64,000 nt of DNA from Viola odorata. Its lineage: Eukaryota > Streptophyta > Magnoliopsida > Malpighiales > Violaceae. The notes under the pieces were generated by a model. It had not been told where the DNA came from. It saw only the letters and a list, made by a program, of their open reading frames with translations, and did no database searches. The translations under genes and the position numbers were made by a program. Below are positions 1-10,966 of this stretch, piece by piece (within the stretch, counting starts at the first letter, position 1; each line of letters starts with the position of its first letter). Where the stretch lies: the NCBI GenBank assembly GCA_963691705.1, contig OY829537.1:60178304-60242303 (forward strand), read 5' to 3'.

Positions 1-1348
1 CTTTATTCTTCCTTCTTGGCAGAACCAGACTTTAAGTGCCAACTAGAAAGAAATGAAGAAGAGAGCACACAAAAAGGGCAAAAAGTGATCAAGTCTTATG
101 TTGGAGGCTGGACGGGAGCATTCCTGACTCTTCCCTAGACCTAGGGAAGAGATGACGAGCGTAGACGCGGAGTTGAGGACGCACGGACTGGGCCTGGCGT
201 GAAATTGAGAAAAGTTGACCAACGTGGAAAAAGAAGGAAGTCCGAAGTTTCATAGGACTTGGAGACTTGGGCAATTCCATTCCCACTCCAATTAGGTCTT
301 TTATTCCTTCTTCTGCTTAAAAAATTTATTCTTATTTTAGTTAATTTCTACTTTTAATTAGGTTAAGAATTTTAAGGAACTATATAAGTCGATTTGGCCA
401 CCGAGAGAGGGATTCTGGTTCCAGATTTTGTTCACCCTCTCAGCTGCACCACCTTGCTACTTTCCAGGCTTCGTCTTCATCATTGAACTCAGTTTGATTA
501 TTCAATTTCAATTAGTTATTTCCATTATGTGTCGTGGTTAAACTTTGTATTCTTGGTAAGGATCGAGAGGCATAATTCATGCTTGTTGTGAGGCTTGTTT
601 GATCTTCATAGCAACAGTTTTATATTTCTTTTCTTCTTGTTTTAAGGACAATTTATTCCTGTTGGGTTTAGGTTTGGCCAACCTGGGTTTTGACTTAAAC
701 AATTAATGTAAGTTCTAAAAATCCTAGGTTTAAACTTGGCCAATGTTAGAAGAACACAAGTAGACAATTACTGGATAGAAGGCATAAGAGTTATTGCTTG
801 AAGCTAGAGGAAGAAAAGAATTAGGTTTATAGGGACAAGTGAACCGATCCCTAGGCCTAGGGAAGTCTCTCCCTTATTATATCAACTAACTAGTTAAATC
901 CTATAAGTGAACCTTAGGGTTGCTAGAAGGTTAGGGTCCTTAATAGAGTGTCTCTTTAAGTGACTTGTTAAAGGAGGAGAGTAGGAAGTCTAAGTGAACA
1001 TGAGTTTTATAGCTTTCCTATAAAACCAGTTTTGAACATGCTTTGTGTCAATGATCAACGACATTGAATTGTGACCTCAAGAGATCTCTACCGGGAATAA
1101 TTCTCTCATTGTATTCGGAATCATATCACTCTTTATCTCACGATATCTTGCTTACTTATTTACTCTCAGTACTGTTTTAATTCGTCGCTTGAAAACTACA
1201 TTTTTAATTGTTTGTTCGCTTTGGTTATTTGCTGGAATCCATGATTAGTGCGATTTTCCTTGAGGATCGAACCTCTTACCACTGTGCAAAATCCTTTTTG
1301 TTGTTAAGTGATAGTTGTATTTATTTTTGCTGGATTCGACACCCATCA
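1..1348 (+). repeat. Athila-like 5' LTR, left end outside window
   Basis: This is the long terminal repeat of the left Athila-type element. It ends in ACACCCATCA at 1348, directly before a decayed primer-binding site. A TATA box (TATATAA, about 381-387) lies far from the end, leaving a long R/U5 as is usual for Athila LTRs of 1.3-1.5 kb. The 5' TG end is not in the window, and no intact 3' LTR partner is left on the right, so the LTR pair cannot be dated. The open frames here are short and without family features. Confidence is good for the 3' boundary and for element type, which rests on the internal proteins. Confidence 0.7.
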
Positions 1349-1354
1349 AATTTT

Positions 1355-1370
1355 TACACCGTTACCGGGG
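1355..1370 (+). other. decayed primer-binding site of left Athila-like element
   Basis: The stretch TTTTTACACCGTTACCGGGG follows the LTR end by a few bases. It resembles the Athila primer-binding site TGGCGCCGTTGCCGGGG with several substitutions, and its position is exactly where minus-strand DNA synthesis would be primed. Confidence 0.65.
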
Positions 1371-1477
1371 AACTATGGTTACTACCTTTTGTTTTCTTGT
1401 TTCAAAAAGTACTGGTCGGCAACGAAAGCCGAGGCAACAAGGAAGAACTTGGTTGCAATTTAGCAACGCAATGCTGA

Positions 1478-2430
1478 GTCATTTGGTGAGTACCATTCGA
1501 GATTCAAGGATCTCTAGGGGATTTTCCCTACCTACGATGTTCTAGAGCAATCACTTATCCAATACTTCTATGATGGCATGTGTATCAATGACAAGGAGAA
1601 GTTGGATTCAACTGTGGGAGGTGCTCTCTTAGACTTGACACCCAACCAGACAAGGGCCCTCATCCAGACCTTGGCAGACAATTGCCAACAAAATAGGACA
1701 TATGATAGAACCACAACTGGTGGTGTAAATGTAGCTAATCGAAAAGCACATGGAGGAAGTCTCTACCTTCATAAAGAATTTTTCAGCCACTTTTGCCCAA
1801 GTACAACAGCTACAACCGTAGTAATTGATAATGTGTGGTGTCTGTTGCCAACCAGGGCATATGACACATGAGTGCCCACATAATTCGGGATGGAAGAACT
1901 ACCCTCACTATGGATGGGGTCCACAGCAGCAACATCCTCCCTTTGACTGGAGGAATTTCTAGCCCACACCACCTACTCAACCTCTAGTTCGTCAACTTCC
2001 TGCACCTACACACCCTCTACAGCTCACTAGAGTGCCTATTGAGGAGACCCTCGAGCAATTCATTCAGTCCACTCAGGCTAGTATAGCCAATCTAGAGAAA
2101 CAAGTTAGACAATTAACGATGTACCACCATAACACCTCAGGAAAATTACCATCCAACACAGTGGATAACCCAAAATATAGTGTCAATGCCATAACTTTGA
2201 GGAGAGGCAAAAATCTAGCAGACCGTCCTGACTCTTCCCTAGCCCTAGGGAAGAGCCTACCAGAACAAGAACCCGAACCAGAGGCTGAGATGATACTAAA
2301 TGAACCTATTCTAGCCAACGAACCTCTAGTAATCGAGACCGCGCCCGAACCACAGACACGGGTAATCCCTCGTCCCTTTCCTGAAAGGTCCCTAAAGACC
2401 AAGAAGGAGAGGGAAGAGGGAAATTCTTGA
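1478..2430 (+). pseudogene. gag: Athila-type gag, broken
   Basis: Gag is the structural capsid protein of the retrotransposon. Frames recognisable as Athila gag include a stretch around 1578-1760 (GGALLDLTPNQTRALI, then NCQQNR) and a C-terminal part from 2032 with the coiled stretch LEQFIQSTQASIANLEKQVRQL and NAITLRRGK. Between them, near 1845-1880, is the remnant of a CCHC zinc knuckle (NQGHMTHECPH). Stop codons and frameshifts separate these pieces, for example within 1495-1520 and around 1869, so no full-length protein can be made. The region continues into protease without a clear boundary. Confidence 0.75.
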
Positions 2431-2434
2431 ATTT

Positions 2435-3095
2435 TTTCGTAAAGTTGCTATTAACGTGCCTTTGCTTAATATGATTTCTCAGGTTCCTAAGTATGCAAAA
2501 TTCTTGAAGGACCTCTATACCAACAAGAAGAAACTTACATGAGTAGAAAGGGTGAACTTGAATGAGAATATCTCTGCAGTTCTCCAAAAGAAACTCCCGA
2601 CAAAGTGTAAGGACCAAGGGACCTTCGTGATCCCATGTAAGATTTGGAATAAAGGGGTGGAGAAGGCGTTGTGTGATCTTGGGGCAGGTATAAACGTCAT
2701 GTCAGTCTCTATTTTTAACACACTAACTATTGGATCTCTTAAGGAAACCAGAGTTGTTATAAAACTCACGGACATACCAATGATATATCCAGAGGGAGTG
2801 GTAGAGGGCGTGCTAGTACAAGTAAATAAATTCTTATTTCCTATTGATTTCAACATCGTGGATAAGTAGAATGAAGACACCACTAAAACCACTGATGTAA
2901 TTCTAGGAAGACCCTTCTTAAGAACAACCCGTGCTAAGATAAATGTGTATGATGGATGCTTGACACTTGAATTTAGAGGAGACACTATTAAATTTAATAT
3001 GTATGATTCAATCAAGTATCCAAATGAAGTACATAGTGTCAACTTTATAGATATTGTTGACCCACTGTTTGACGATGTTTTCAAGCTTAATTATT
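2435..3095 (+). pseudogene. Athila-type aspartic protease, broken
   Basis: The retroviral-type aspartic protease cuts Gag-Pol. The frame from 2552 reads GTFVIPCKIW, then ALCDLGAGINVMS, where DLGA is the active-site motif of this clade. A stop at 2867-2869 (after NIVDK) interrupts it. The same frame then resumes with VILGRPFLRTTRAKINVYDG, the conserved GRPFLRT strand near the protease C-terminus. The homologous piece of the right-hand element (63000-64000, minus) aligns well, which supports the identification. The piece up to 2550 is in another frame. Not functional. Confidence 0.78.
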
Positions 3096-3359
3096 GACTC
3101 TTTAAAGTATGCTCTTAGTAGAAGTTTATCCAAGAACAAGTTGGTGGCATTAAAGGACAGTCTCATGGTCGGAATAAAGATCCAGGACTTTGTTATGGAG
3201 TTAGATGTTCTTCACCGCCTTGCAGGTATGTCACAAGCCCTAGGGTTACTAGATCAAATTACCAAACTCCAGCCTTCTATTTTGCAGGTACCCGACTTAT
3301 AGCTAAAGACGTTACCAAGACACTTGAAATACTCTTTCCTAGGCCTAGGGAAGAGTCTT

Positions 3360-3994
3360 CCGGTAATTAATTCCAGTAAGCTGACTGAGTTAGAGGAGGA
3401 CAGACTTATGAGAGTATTGAGGGAATACAAAGAAGCGATCAGCTAGACTATAGCCGATATCAAGGGAATCTCCTCAGTCATCTGCACCTATAAGATACAC
3501 TTAGACTAAGGCAACAAAATAGTGCGGCAACCCCAAAGCAGGCTCAACCCTCCTATGATGGAAGTCATAAAGAAAGTGATTCTTAAGTTTCTAGGTGCAG
3601 GTGTAATTTATCCCATCTCTGACAGTTCATGGATAAGAAAAGATTCATGTAGCTCTAAAGGACCAAGAAATGACGACATTCACATGCCCTTTTGGCATGT
3701 TTGCACATAAGAGGATGCCCTTTGGATTGTGTAATGCACCAGCCACCTTTCAGAGGTGTATGGTAAGTATTTTTTCCGATTATGTAGAAAAAAAGATAGA
3801 GGTTTTCATGGATGATTTCACAGTTTATGGAAGCTCCTTTTATCAATGTTTAGGAAATCTAAAAAAAATCTTACAAAGGTGCATTGAAACTAATCTAGTT
3901 TTAAACTATGAGAAATGCCATTTTATGGTGGATCAAGGATTAGTTCTGGGATATATTATTTCAGAAAAAAGGCATAGAGGTAGATAAGCAAAAA
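3360..3994 (+). pseudogene. Athila-type reverse transcriptase, internally deleted
   Basis: The N-terminal part is present (RLNPPMMEVIKKVILKFLGA, then GVIYPISDSSWI). The frame then jumps at about 3630-3665 directly to TTFTCPFGMFAHKRMPFGLC. This removes the segment with the first catalytic Asp and the DYRKLN region. The second catalytic motif is kept as FMDDFTVYG (about 3807-3833). The sequence runs to the GYIISEKGIEVDK region with a one-base frameshift and then stops abruptly at about 3994, where unrelated minus-strand DNA begins. The rest of RT and all of RNase H are missing from this element. Confidence 0.82.
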
Positions 3995-4278
3995 TTGACA
4001 AAGGACTGGCCATCGACCGGAGGGAAGGCCTCGTCATTTGGCATCCCATACAAGTGCATATCATTGGGGTCTTGCGGTGTGGTGTGTTGGGAGTAAGTTG
4101 CATGTGCTTAGCCTTGCATCTTGCTGATCGCTCCTTATCTACTCATTCCTTGTCATCAAGCCTTGTGGTGATGGCTTGGACTGCAAGTGTGAGCTGGGTG
4201 AGGACCTCGACCATATCGGTAGGGTGATATGATGTCTCCCCAAGTCGTGAGTTTCCCATCACACTCTCGGCTGACATA
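3995..4278 (-). pseudogene. gag N-terminal fragment of nested element
   Basis: From an ATG at 4278 (minus) the frame reads MSAESVMGNSRLGETSYH, then VLTQLTLAVQAITTRLDDKE followed by a stop. It resembles the N-terminal leader of plant gypsy Gag proteins, which have a short helical 'LTQLT.AVQAIT.RLD' segment. The fragment ends at the junction with the Athila RT. Low-complexity resemblance only; the family is inferred. Confidence 0.4.
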
Positions 4279-5438
4279 ATGTGAAATACCTGTGAAGATG
4301 AACAAACTAATATTCTTATATGTTAATGAAAAGTTCACTCCCTCACGTGTTTGCGCTCGGTGTTCATGCTCCTCTCTATTGCGCTCACAATCACTCAACT
4401 CACACCTCTAAGTTCTTCAACTCACTTGGCACAAACTAAGGTTGAGATAAGTACAAAAAGGAGTCAAGAAAACAAGTCAAGGAAGCAAGGAAAAACTCAA
4501 GCACAAAAGGAAAAACTTAAGAGAAACACAAGAAGTACTTACTTGGACTCGGAAAAAAAAAGAAAACAAGAAAAGAAAAGGGAGAACAAGGACTTAAGTA
4601 TTTATACTTGAAACTTGACTTAGGACTCAAGGACAGAAAAAGCGAAGACTTTAAAAATAAGTTTAGAATAAGAAAAACAGCTCTTACACTTGTGTTTAAT
4701 ACTCCCATGCTTTTGCTTTTAAGTTCTAGCTTTGGTGTTTTAGATGTTTAGGACTTATGTGTCACTTATTTTGTTTGGGTTTAGGACTTTTGTTTGGGAC
4801 TTGGGTAGTGTTTTTGATAGAAATTTTGGGGGGTAAATGTTGTTGCAAGTCTAGCTAAGAGAATGCCTAAATGGAATGTTTTACATGTGACTTGAGGGGG
4901 TTATTTTGCTTTTATACCAAAAATGGTAAAAGCTAGAAAAGTGAGCTAGCTTGGTGTTTGTTTCAAGGGAGAAAGCTGAAGGATGGGAGAGCTGCTATCT
5001 TAGTCTCAACCACCACAAGATCAAACAATGTTTAAATTTAAATTTAGCTTAGTTAACATAAGAATTTCGAGAACCGCTCAAGAACACCAAGAACACTGAA
5101 TTTGTTTTGACACTTTAAACTTGAAAATGATTAGATAAAACTCACACAAATGACTCTAGAGAATCAAAAGAAACTGAATAACAAGATTCAAGAAAGAAAA
5201 TAGCAAGAAATTTAGGGTAGAGACATGACAAGACTCAAGAACACGATGAACATTAACAAGAAGATAACTTTGCGCGATTTTACGAGAAAATTATTTTGAC
5301 AAGGATTCGCTTTGAAATAAATTTTTGAAAATAGCTCAAAATGTTCACAAGACACAGAGGAACAACAATCAACCAAGGAAACAAAGAAAGTATGGTTGAA
5401 AAATTACAAAAAAATGTACCAATCCCTGATTAGCCTTT

Positions 5439-5450
5439 GCTCCGCTACCA
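5439..5450 (-). other. primer-binding site TGGTAGCGGAGC
   Basis: On the minus strand TGGTAGCGGAGC follows the LTR end by two bases. It resembles the initiator-Met tRNA primer site TGGTATCAGAGC of many plant LTR elements. The copia element at 52098 has the same variant. Confidence 0.6.
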
Positions 5451-5452
5451 CT

Positions 5453-6202
5453 TGATACGGTCACGATTCTCTCTCAAAAGGATGAGGGAGTTGGCGCAAC
5501 GAATAGGAAGGATTTATGGAGAGAGATCCATAAGAGGTTGTTTTCTTGAGCAAGGATCTAGTTCAAGATGGAAGATGGGCACGTTTGATACAAGGAGAAA
5601 GGAAGACAAACACACAAACATAAGTACCGAAAGGAGTAACTTAAACGTGAGGATTAAGGGTCTTATTTTTGGTCTTTTGATGTTGGAAACTACAAGTGAA
5701 TGTGCAACACAAATTTGACACAACAATATGGAAAGTTTTAATGTTTTTAATTGACTCAAATCAATGGTTTTCCAAACTAGATAGATAAGCACCAAGAGAG
5801 CTTATAATGAGAGTTAGGAGGCTTAAGCACTTAACTAAGTTTCATCAAAATACAAGCTAAGTTTAAAAAATAAGAGAAAAGATCTATTTATACTAGGTCT
5901 TCAAGGGTTACTCTTCAAAAGGTACTAGCGGCTGGACATTTTGTGCAAAATGTGTGGTTGATGGCCGAGACTGACGGTATGCCACTAGTCCCTTAGTGGC
6001 ATACCGTTAAGGACTTTTCCTTCCAAAAAGTTGCTTCAAGTCCTTCAAAAGGTGGTGTTCTTAGTTTCATTCCTTAGGGATTGGCTCATGGGGTGCCAAG
6101 GCTTGGTTCTCGTGAGCTTCTACTCCCCCTCTCCCCGTCCTTCGATCATCAGAAGGTCATGGTTGATTAGGTCCAAACGCGGGTGTGGCCATGCGCGTAT
6201 CA
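5453..6202 (-). repeat. solo-like 5' LTR of the nested minus-strand element
   Basis: The 750-bp segment starts (minus strand) with TGATACGCGC at 6202 and ends GTATCA at 5453, so it has TG...CA ends. A TATA box lies on the minus strand at about 5892-5885 (TATAAATA). It is followed within two bases by a primer-binding site. No second copy exists in the window. Confidence 0.62.
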
Positions 6203-6214
6203 CTTACCTATGGA

Positions 6215-7353
6215 ACATTGGAAAATATCAGATCCTTTGAAGATGCTTACTTGAGGATGAGATTCCATTAATCCTTAAGTTCAACAGCTCCTACGCATGT
6301 GGTGGGCTCTTCGGCCCTAAGGGGACAACCCTAAAAATCTTAGAATCAGGTTTTTTCTGGCCTACTGTGTTTAAGGATTCCTATTCTTTCTGTAATCCTT
6401 TCCTAACTACCAAAAGACCGATAGTATTACCGCTAAGAATCAGATGCCACTTATCCCAATTCGTGTCTGTGAGATCTTTGATGTATAGGGGATAGACTTC
6501 ATGGGTTCATTCCCCACTTCAGGAGGGAACATGTACATCATCTTGGCAGTAGACTACTTGTCCAAGTGGGTGGAAGCAAAGACAATTAGAGCAGATGATG
6601 CCAAGACCGTTGTCTCTTTCTTGAAGACCAATATTTTGAACAAATTTGGGGTGCCGAAAGCCCTCATCAGCGATAGAGGCACCCACTTCTATAATAGGTA
6701 GTCACCTCCCTCTTTGCCAAGTATAATATCACTCACCACATGTCCACAGCGTACCACCCTCAGACCAACGAACTAGCTGAACTTTCCAATAGAGAAGTCA
6801 AGTCCATCTTGAGCAAGACAGTGGGACCAGAGAAGAAAGATTGGAGCTAGAGGCTTGATGACGCCTTGTGGGCTTACAGAACAACATACAACACTCCTCT
6901 TAGGACCACCCCCAATAAGCTAGTCTACAGGAAGTCGTGTCACCTACCGGCACCGTGCCTACTAGGCTATCAAGCAGTACAACATAATCCTAGCCACTGC
7001 CGAGTTACAGAGGAAGCTCCAAATACAAGAGATGGAAGAGTTGAGGAACGATACCTATGAGAACTCTGCCATAGTTAAAGTCAAGGCAAAAGTTTACCAC
7101 AACTGGAACATCCATCCCAAGGCATTGAATAATGGGTAGAAAGTCCTCCTCTTCAGCTCTAGATTTTGCATCATGTCTGGCAAGCTTAAGTCTCGTTGGA
7201 CATGTCCTTATGTTATTACTAATGTCTACCCTCATGGTGCCATAGAGATACAGGACCCGCAAACCAAGAAGATATTCAAGGTCAATGGCCAAAGATTAAA
7301 ACCCTTTTATGAAGGATTCCAGGAGCATACGGTAGAGAGAACCACCTTCCAAT
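6215..7353 (+). pseudogene. Athila-type integrase, broken
   Basis: Integrase inserts the DNA copy into the genome. The N-terminal zinc-binding region is decayed (LKFNSSYACGGLFGPKGTTL, then ESGFFWPTVFKDSYSFC, about 6265-6395). The catalytic core follows from 6501 ([18 protein letters not shown], then [13 protein letters not shown]), with the core Asp residues in VDY and SDRG. A stop at 6699-6701 precedes the PQTNELAELSNREVKSIL piece. The C-terminal domain is at 7173-7353 (MSGKLKSRWTCPYVI, KVNGQRLKPFYEGF). At least four stops or frame changes make it dead. Confidence 0.82.
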
Positions 7354-7412
7354 AACCTCCAGATGCAGTCTGAATACCAAAGTCTAATCTAAGACTCTAA
7401 AAGGGGATACTT

Positions 7413-7430
7413 CTTGGGAGGCAACCCATG
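7413..7430 (+). other. conserved GGGAGGCAACCC hairpin downstream of integrase
   Basis: CTTGGGAGGCAACCCATG can form a short stem (TGGG/CCCA) with loop AGGCAA. The right-hand Athila-like element has the same core in a longer stem at 60538-60555 and in the same position after integrase. Function unknown. Confidence 0.5.
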
Positions 7431-7807
7431 TTTCTCTCCCTTTCCTTTTTATATAACCCTTTTTAATTTTATTTCTATCTTTATTTCTCTTCTTTTTGTT
7501 TTTATTTTCATTTTTATTTTTAATTTCACCTTCCTTTTTATTTTTATTTTTATTCTTGTTCTTCGCTTCACTCACTTTCTCCACCTTTTTCAGTGCAGCT
7601 TCGAAACAGAAAGGGAAGACTCTTCCCTAGACTTTGGGAAGAGTTGGTTTACACAAACATTGCTAATAGGGAAACTGCTAATGAAGGCGCCTAGCTTGCC
7701 ACGTCCCCACTACCGTCACACACCTGCACTCCTCAACCATTAACTCCCTTCCACTATTCACCTTCTTCTACCCCTCATCTCCTCCATCGCAAGCCCTAAC
7801 CATCAGT
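7431..7807 (+). other. T-rich leader between integrase and third ORF
   Basis: This is a T-rich, low-complexity stretch (repeats of TTTTTATTTTTAT, about 7440-7560), then a copy of the 24-bp palindrome at 7620-7643. It may serve as leader for the following ORF. No gene is seen. Confidence 0.4.
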
Positions 7808-9977
7808 ATGCCTAGAACTAAATCCCAAGCTCGTATGTCACTAAGCAGCAACTTCGCATCCAATCAACCATCTGATGTCACTCCTTCTCCTTCAATTCCA
7901 CTAAATTCCACTCCATAATCACCACCGCCGAGCCTCATTATCGTCATGTTCCCCAACATTCCCTCCTCCTCCACCGTACCACAACCTACAGTGGAGCCTC
8001 ACCACTCACCCACCACTACTGACGAGTTCAACTCCTACGACAAGGACCTAATTCCGTGGGACCTTCCACCAAACCCTCAAAATCCAGCAGCTTCGCTGCT
8101 ACCACCTCTCCTCCGCCGGAGCCAGTACCTACACCGCCAAAATCCTTCGACGCCCCTATTGAAACCCTCACTACAGCTCCTCAAGACTAGAGTCCTAAAC
8201 CTAGACCCCGAGTCAGACTTCTCATCCCCGAGGCCACTGAATTGGTCACTATCAATTTTGACTCCAAACCCATGACATAAACATCTCCTCTGATGAGTCC
8301 TCCGATGGCGTTCCCCTAAGGAGGATGATTTACCCGAAAGGTGCCCAACCTCAAGCACACCCAAGGTCAGAGCGTCATTTCCAACGTAGAGGGCTGAGTC
8401 TACCTCCATTGGACACCGCCCTTGAGCTTCGGATGAAGAATAGGGCAGAGCAACCTACTCAACCTTTGCCTCCCAAAGTCCAAACTCCACAGACCTACAA
8501 GCGGAAGGCAACTGATAAAACAGGTATAGAGAGGGTTGCAAAAGCACCACCTGCTCAAGGATTTAAGGCAACTCCTTCCCTAGACTTAGAGAAAGGGTTG
8601 GCACAGGATGATGACATTTTAGAGGTTGAGGCACCAGCCTCACTAGTGGCACCAGAAGACCAGGGCACCACTAATACTCCTCCTACCAAGAGGAGGAAAA
8701 CATTGGCCAACAGTGCCGCTATGATGAAGCCCAAGAAGACCCCGTATGCACCAAAAACTAAATCCCATGTGCCCGACAGATCCCTGCCTCACCTCAACCA
8801 GCAGCTACCCCCTTGGAGCAACAGGGCATCGTCCGCACAAAACACCGAGCCAAATCTAGCAACCGTTTATCTCAAGCAACCCCCGATTTAGAATTTCTAA
8901 GTGACTGGCTCCACTTCCACGATATTGAGAAAATCGAGAGACTTACCGTAAGGTATAAGTCTCTCGTACCTGCTTGTGAACAACTTGACTTTGAGCTTCT
9001 AGACAACCTAGGTCTAGGCACACAGGTCCACACCTTGATTAGAAATATGGGATGAGAGCCTCTGTTTCTCCTTGAGCACCCAAACTATCTGTTTCTAGTA
9101 CAACTCTACCAAGGCCAAGAGAAAGGACCACTTGAGGCTAGCTAGACAAGATGATGTGAACTTTCGTTTATGCAACGAATATTCACATCTGACCCTAGAT
9201 GATTTTAATGTCATGTTAGGTTTTGTTTCTCGGGATGACTTACATGCTGATTGGTACATGAATGTGCTCACTAACTACCCCTCCCCTACATACCGACAAC
9301 TGACTAGAAACCCAGCTATCGTGTTTGATGACAAGAATGCCAAGGCGCATGCCATTCAGGTTCCTACTCTTAGGATTCTTTATAGATGCTTGGTTGTGAC
9401 CTTTGCGGGCAAAACCCATATATCTGAGTTGTTGTCCAAACAACATTTTTTCATTCTTTGGTGCCTGCACAATGCACACACACTTAATTTGAGATTCTAG
9501 GTAGCGACACAGATAAATGCTAGCAAAGATAAGATGCTCACTGGGTCACTCATCACACACATGGCTGTCACTTCTAGGAATTTAGACCTTGCATCTGCCA
9601 AATTCTTTAATTGTGCTTCATTGAAATTTCTGAATTCAATGACACTTGATGCGATGGGTTATTTCCATCTAGAGAGTGGGTATGTGTGATGCAATATAGG
9701 TTTCACTCCGATCTAGGACTACATCTTTGGGGTGCGGCATATGGGAGTCTACAAGTTTAGACCACTCAACCAAGATGGCACACCCTCTGCTCCAGAGCCA
9801 CCTACAGACCCCACTGATGACCCCTCTGCCGACCCTTCCCAAGGCCTTGACCAGAGTACTCTGGATCCTACCGCCAGCTCCTTTCCCCCAATGACCCAGG
9901 TTGTAGTTCTCCTTCGCAACCAAAATCATATCATGTGCCTCCTCATGCAAGAACAACAAAACAACAACTGCACCTAG
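7808..9977 (+). pseudogene. ATHILA ORF-1/env-like gene, broken
   Basis: This third open region lies between integrase and the polypurine tract, where Athila elements carry their ORF-1/env-like gene. It starts MPRTKSQARMSLSSNF at 7808 with a Pro/Ser-rich N-terminus (7808-8320). A charged linker with a nuclear-localisation-like KRRK follows. The conserved part is at 8880-9665 (LEFLSDWLHFHDIEKIERLTVR; LRLARQDDVNFRLCNEYSHL; TLDDFNVMLGF; TRNPAIVFDDKNAKAHAI), typical of the ATHILA ORF-1 family. It is split by stops or frameshifts at about 7918, 8275, 8891, 9055 and 9500. No clear signal peptide or transmembrane segment is visible in the surviving frames, so 'env-like' is by position only. Confidence 0.65.
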
Positions 9978-10117
9978 TGCCACATCCTTGCAGCTTTGGA
10001 GCGTGCCTTTCCAGCCCTACAGCCACCCCCCCACTTGATCCCCGCCCCCAGGTTTTATCATTCTTTCCCTTTCCTCTCTTCTGTGTGTTTATTTTATTGC
10101 CCTTGTCTGCTCTCCTT

Positions 10118-10154
10118 CACATTGAGGACAATGTGTCCAATAAGTGTGGGGGAG
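10118..10154 (+). promoter_or_regulatory. hairpin plus polypurine tract of left Athila-like element
   Basis: CACATTG-AGGA-CAATGTG (10118-10135) is a perfect 7-bp stem with a 4-base loop. It is followed by the polypurine tract AGTGTGGGGGAG (10143-10154), which would prime plus-strand DNA. Two related hairpin-plus-tract units with different stems occur in the right-hand element. Confidence 0.65.
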
Positions 10155-10290
10155 TCACTTTGTGTATATATTTGTGTGTGTTTTGGGCATACTTTTAATG
10201 TTTTTACAAAACTTTTCAAAATTTTCAAAATTTTCCATCCTGTTCATGTTTAATTCCACACCTTGCAAGCGCAACTACTTATTTTCATTA
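10155..10290. other. element tail, no gene seen
   Basis: An AT-rich tail follows the polypurine tract, with short runs such as CAAAATTTTCAAAATTTT. It ends where the hAT terminus begins. No 3' LTR comparable to 1-1348 can be recognised, so the 3' LTR was probably lost. Confidence 0.4.
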
Positions 10291-10499
10291 GGGTTGTAAG
10301 AAACCGGACTAAATCGGAAACCGAACCGGAACTGGAAAATTTTGGCCCGAACCGTAACATTCCTGTTCGATCCGGTTTTATTTCACTAGAATTGGAAATT
10401 TCCGGTTCGGGTTCGGGTCTATCGAATATAAAACCCATAATCGAACCGTAGAACCGTTTGAACCGGAAATTTATATATATGTATATTAAATATCAATGT

Positions 10500-10575
10500 T
10501 TAGTTCTTTCTCAGTGGATAAAATTTTAATTGTCTTTCTAACGAGAAGGGGTTCGAATCCCCTTCCCCTCAAAAT
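10500..10575 (+). repeat. tRNA-derived (SINE-like) head, not a functional tRNA
   Basis: CTCAGTGGATAAA (about 10515) resembles an RNA polymerase III A box. GGTTCGAATCC (about 10550-10560) is a perfect B box within a well-paired T-arm (GAAGGGG...CCCCTTC). The D and anticodon arms do not fold and the acceptor stem is absent. This looks like the head of a SINE or a tRNA pseudogene inside the hAT element. Confidence 0.4.
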
Positions 10576-10682
10576 CCCTTTGTTTTAGTTTTTTTACATT
10601 CATTTCATTTCTCATTCAATTTCAAACTCAAAGACAAAGTCTTGACCTAGCTTCTTCTTATTCATCCCTCTCATTTCACCAC

Positions 10683-10800
10683 CGTCGTCTCACCTCACCT
10701 AGCTCGCTGTCTTCATCCCTCTCAGTCTCCGTCGTCGTCTCACCTCACCTAGCTCGCTATCTTCATCCCTCTCAGTCTACGCTGTCGTCTCACCTCCGTC
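10683..10800 (+). repeat. 50-bp tandem repeat in hAT leader
   Basis: CACCTCACCTAGCTCGCT occurs at 10691 and 10741 with the following CTTCATCCCTCTCAGTCT, a period of 50 bp with two copies and a partial third. The sequence around it (to about 10960) stays rich in CGTCG/CACCTC. Confidence 0.75.
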
Positions 10801-10966
10801 GAAAATTGACACCTCACATCGCCTCTGTAACCTCATCTCGCTGTTTTCATTCTTCGTCATCCCTCGTCTCCGTTGTCGCCTTGCCTCGCCAATTGTCACC
10901 TCACCTCGTCTCCGTCGTCGCCTCGCATCGCCTCGCCAATTGTCACCTCACCTCGCCTCCGTCACC

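Larger units (their letters stand above)
3995..6202 (-). mobile_element. minus-strand LTR retrotransposon 5' half inserted in Athila element
   Basis: Read on the minus strand this is an LTR (6202-5453), a primer-binding site, an AT-rich leader (about 5438-4280) and the start of a gag frame cut off at about 3995. The LTR begins TGATACGC and ends CGTATCA. The host element lacks its RNase H region and the two flanks do not show a matching target duplication. The insertion was therefore probably followed by a deletion that removed the 3' part of this element together with adjacent Athila sequence. The gag start suggests Ty3/gypsy, but this is not certain. Confidence 0.65.

Noticed and set aside
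4351..5795. Short ORFs on both strands in the nested element
   Set aside because: They lie in an LTR and its leader, are Lys- or Ser-rich from A/T bias and match no family.
7808..9977. Retroviral envelope protein with clear signal peptide and membrane anchor
   Set aside because: No signal peptide or transmembrane helix is visible in the broken frames; only the ATHILA ORF-1-like core is supported.
10155..10290. Start of a 3' LTR right after the polypurine tract
   Set aside because: No similarity to the 5' LTR could be seen, and the right-hand element shows that such a tract can lie over 1.5 kb before the real LTR.
10545..10575. Functional tRNA gene
   Set aside because: Only the T-arm and B box are good; D-arm, anticodon arm and acceptor stem do not pair.
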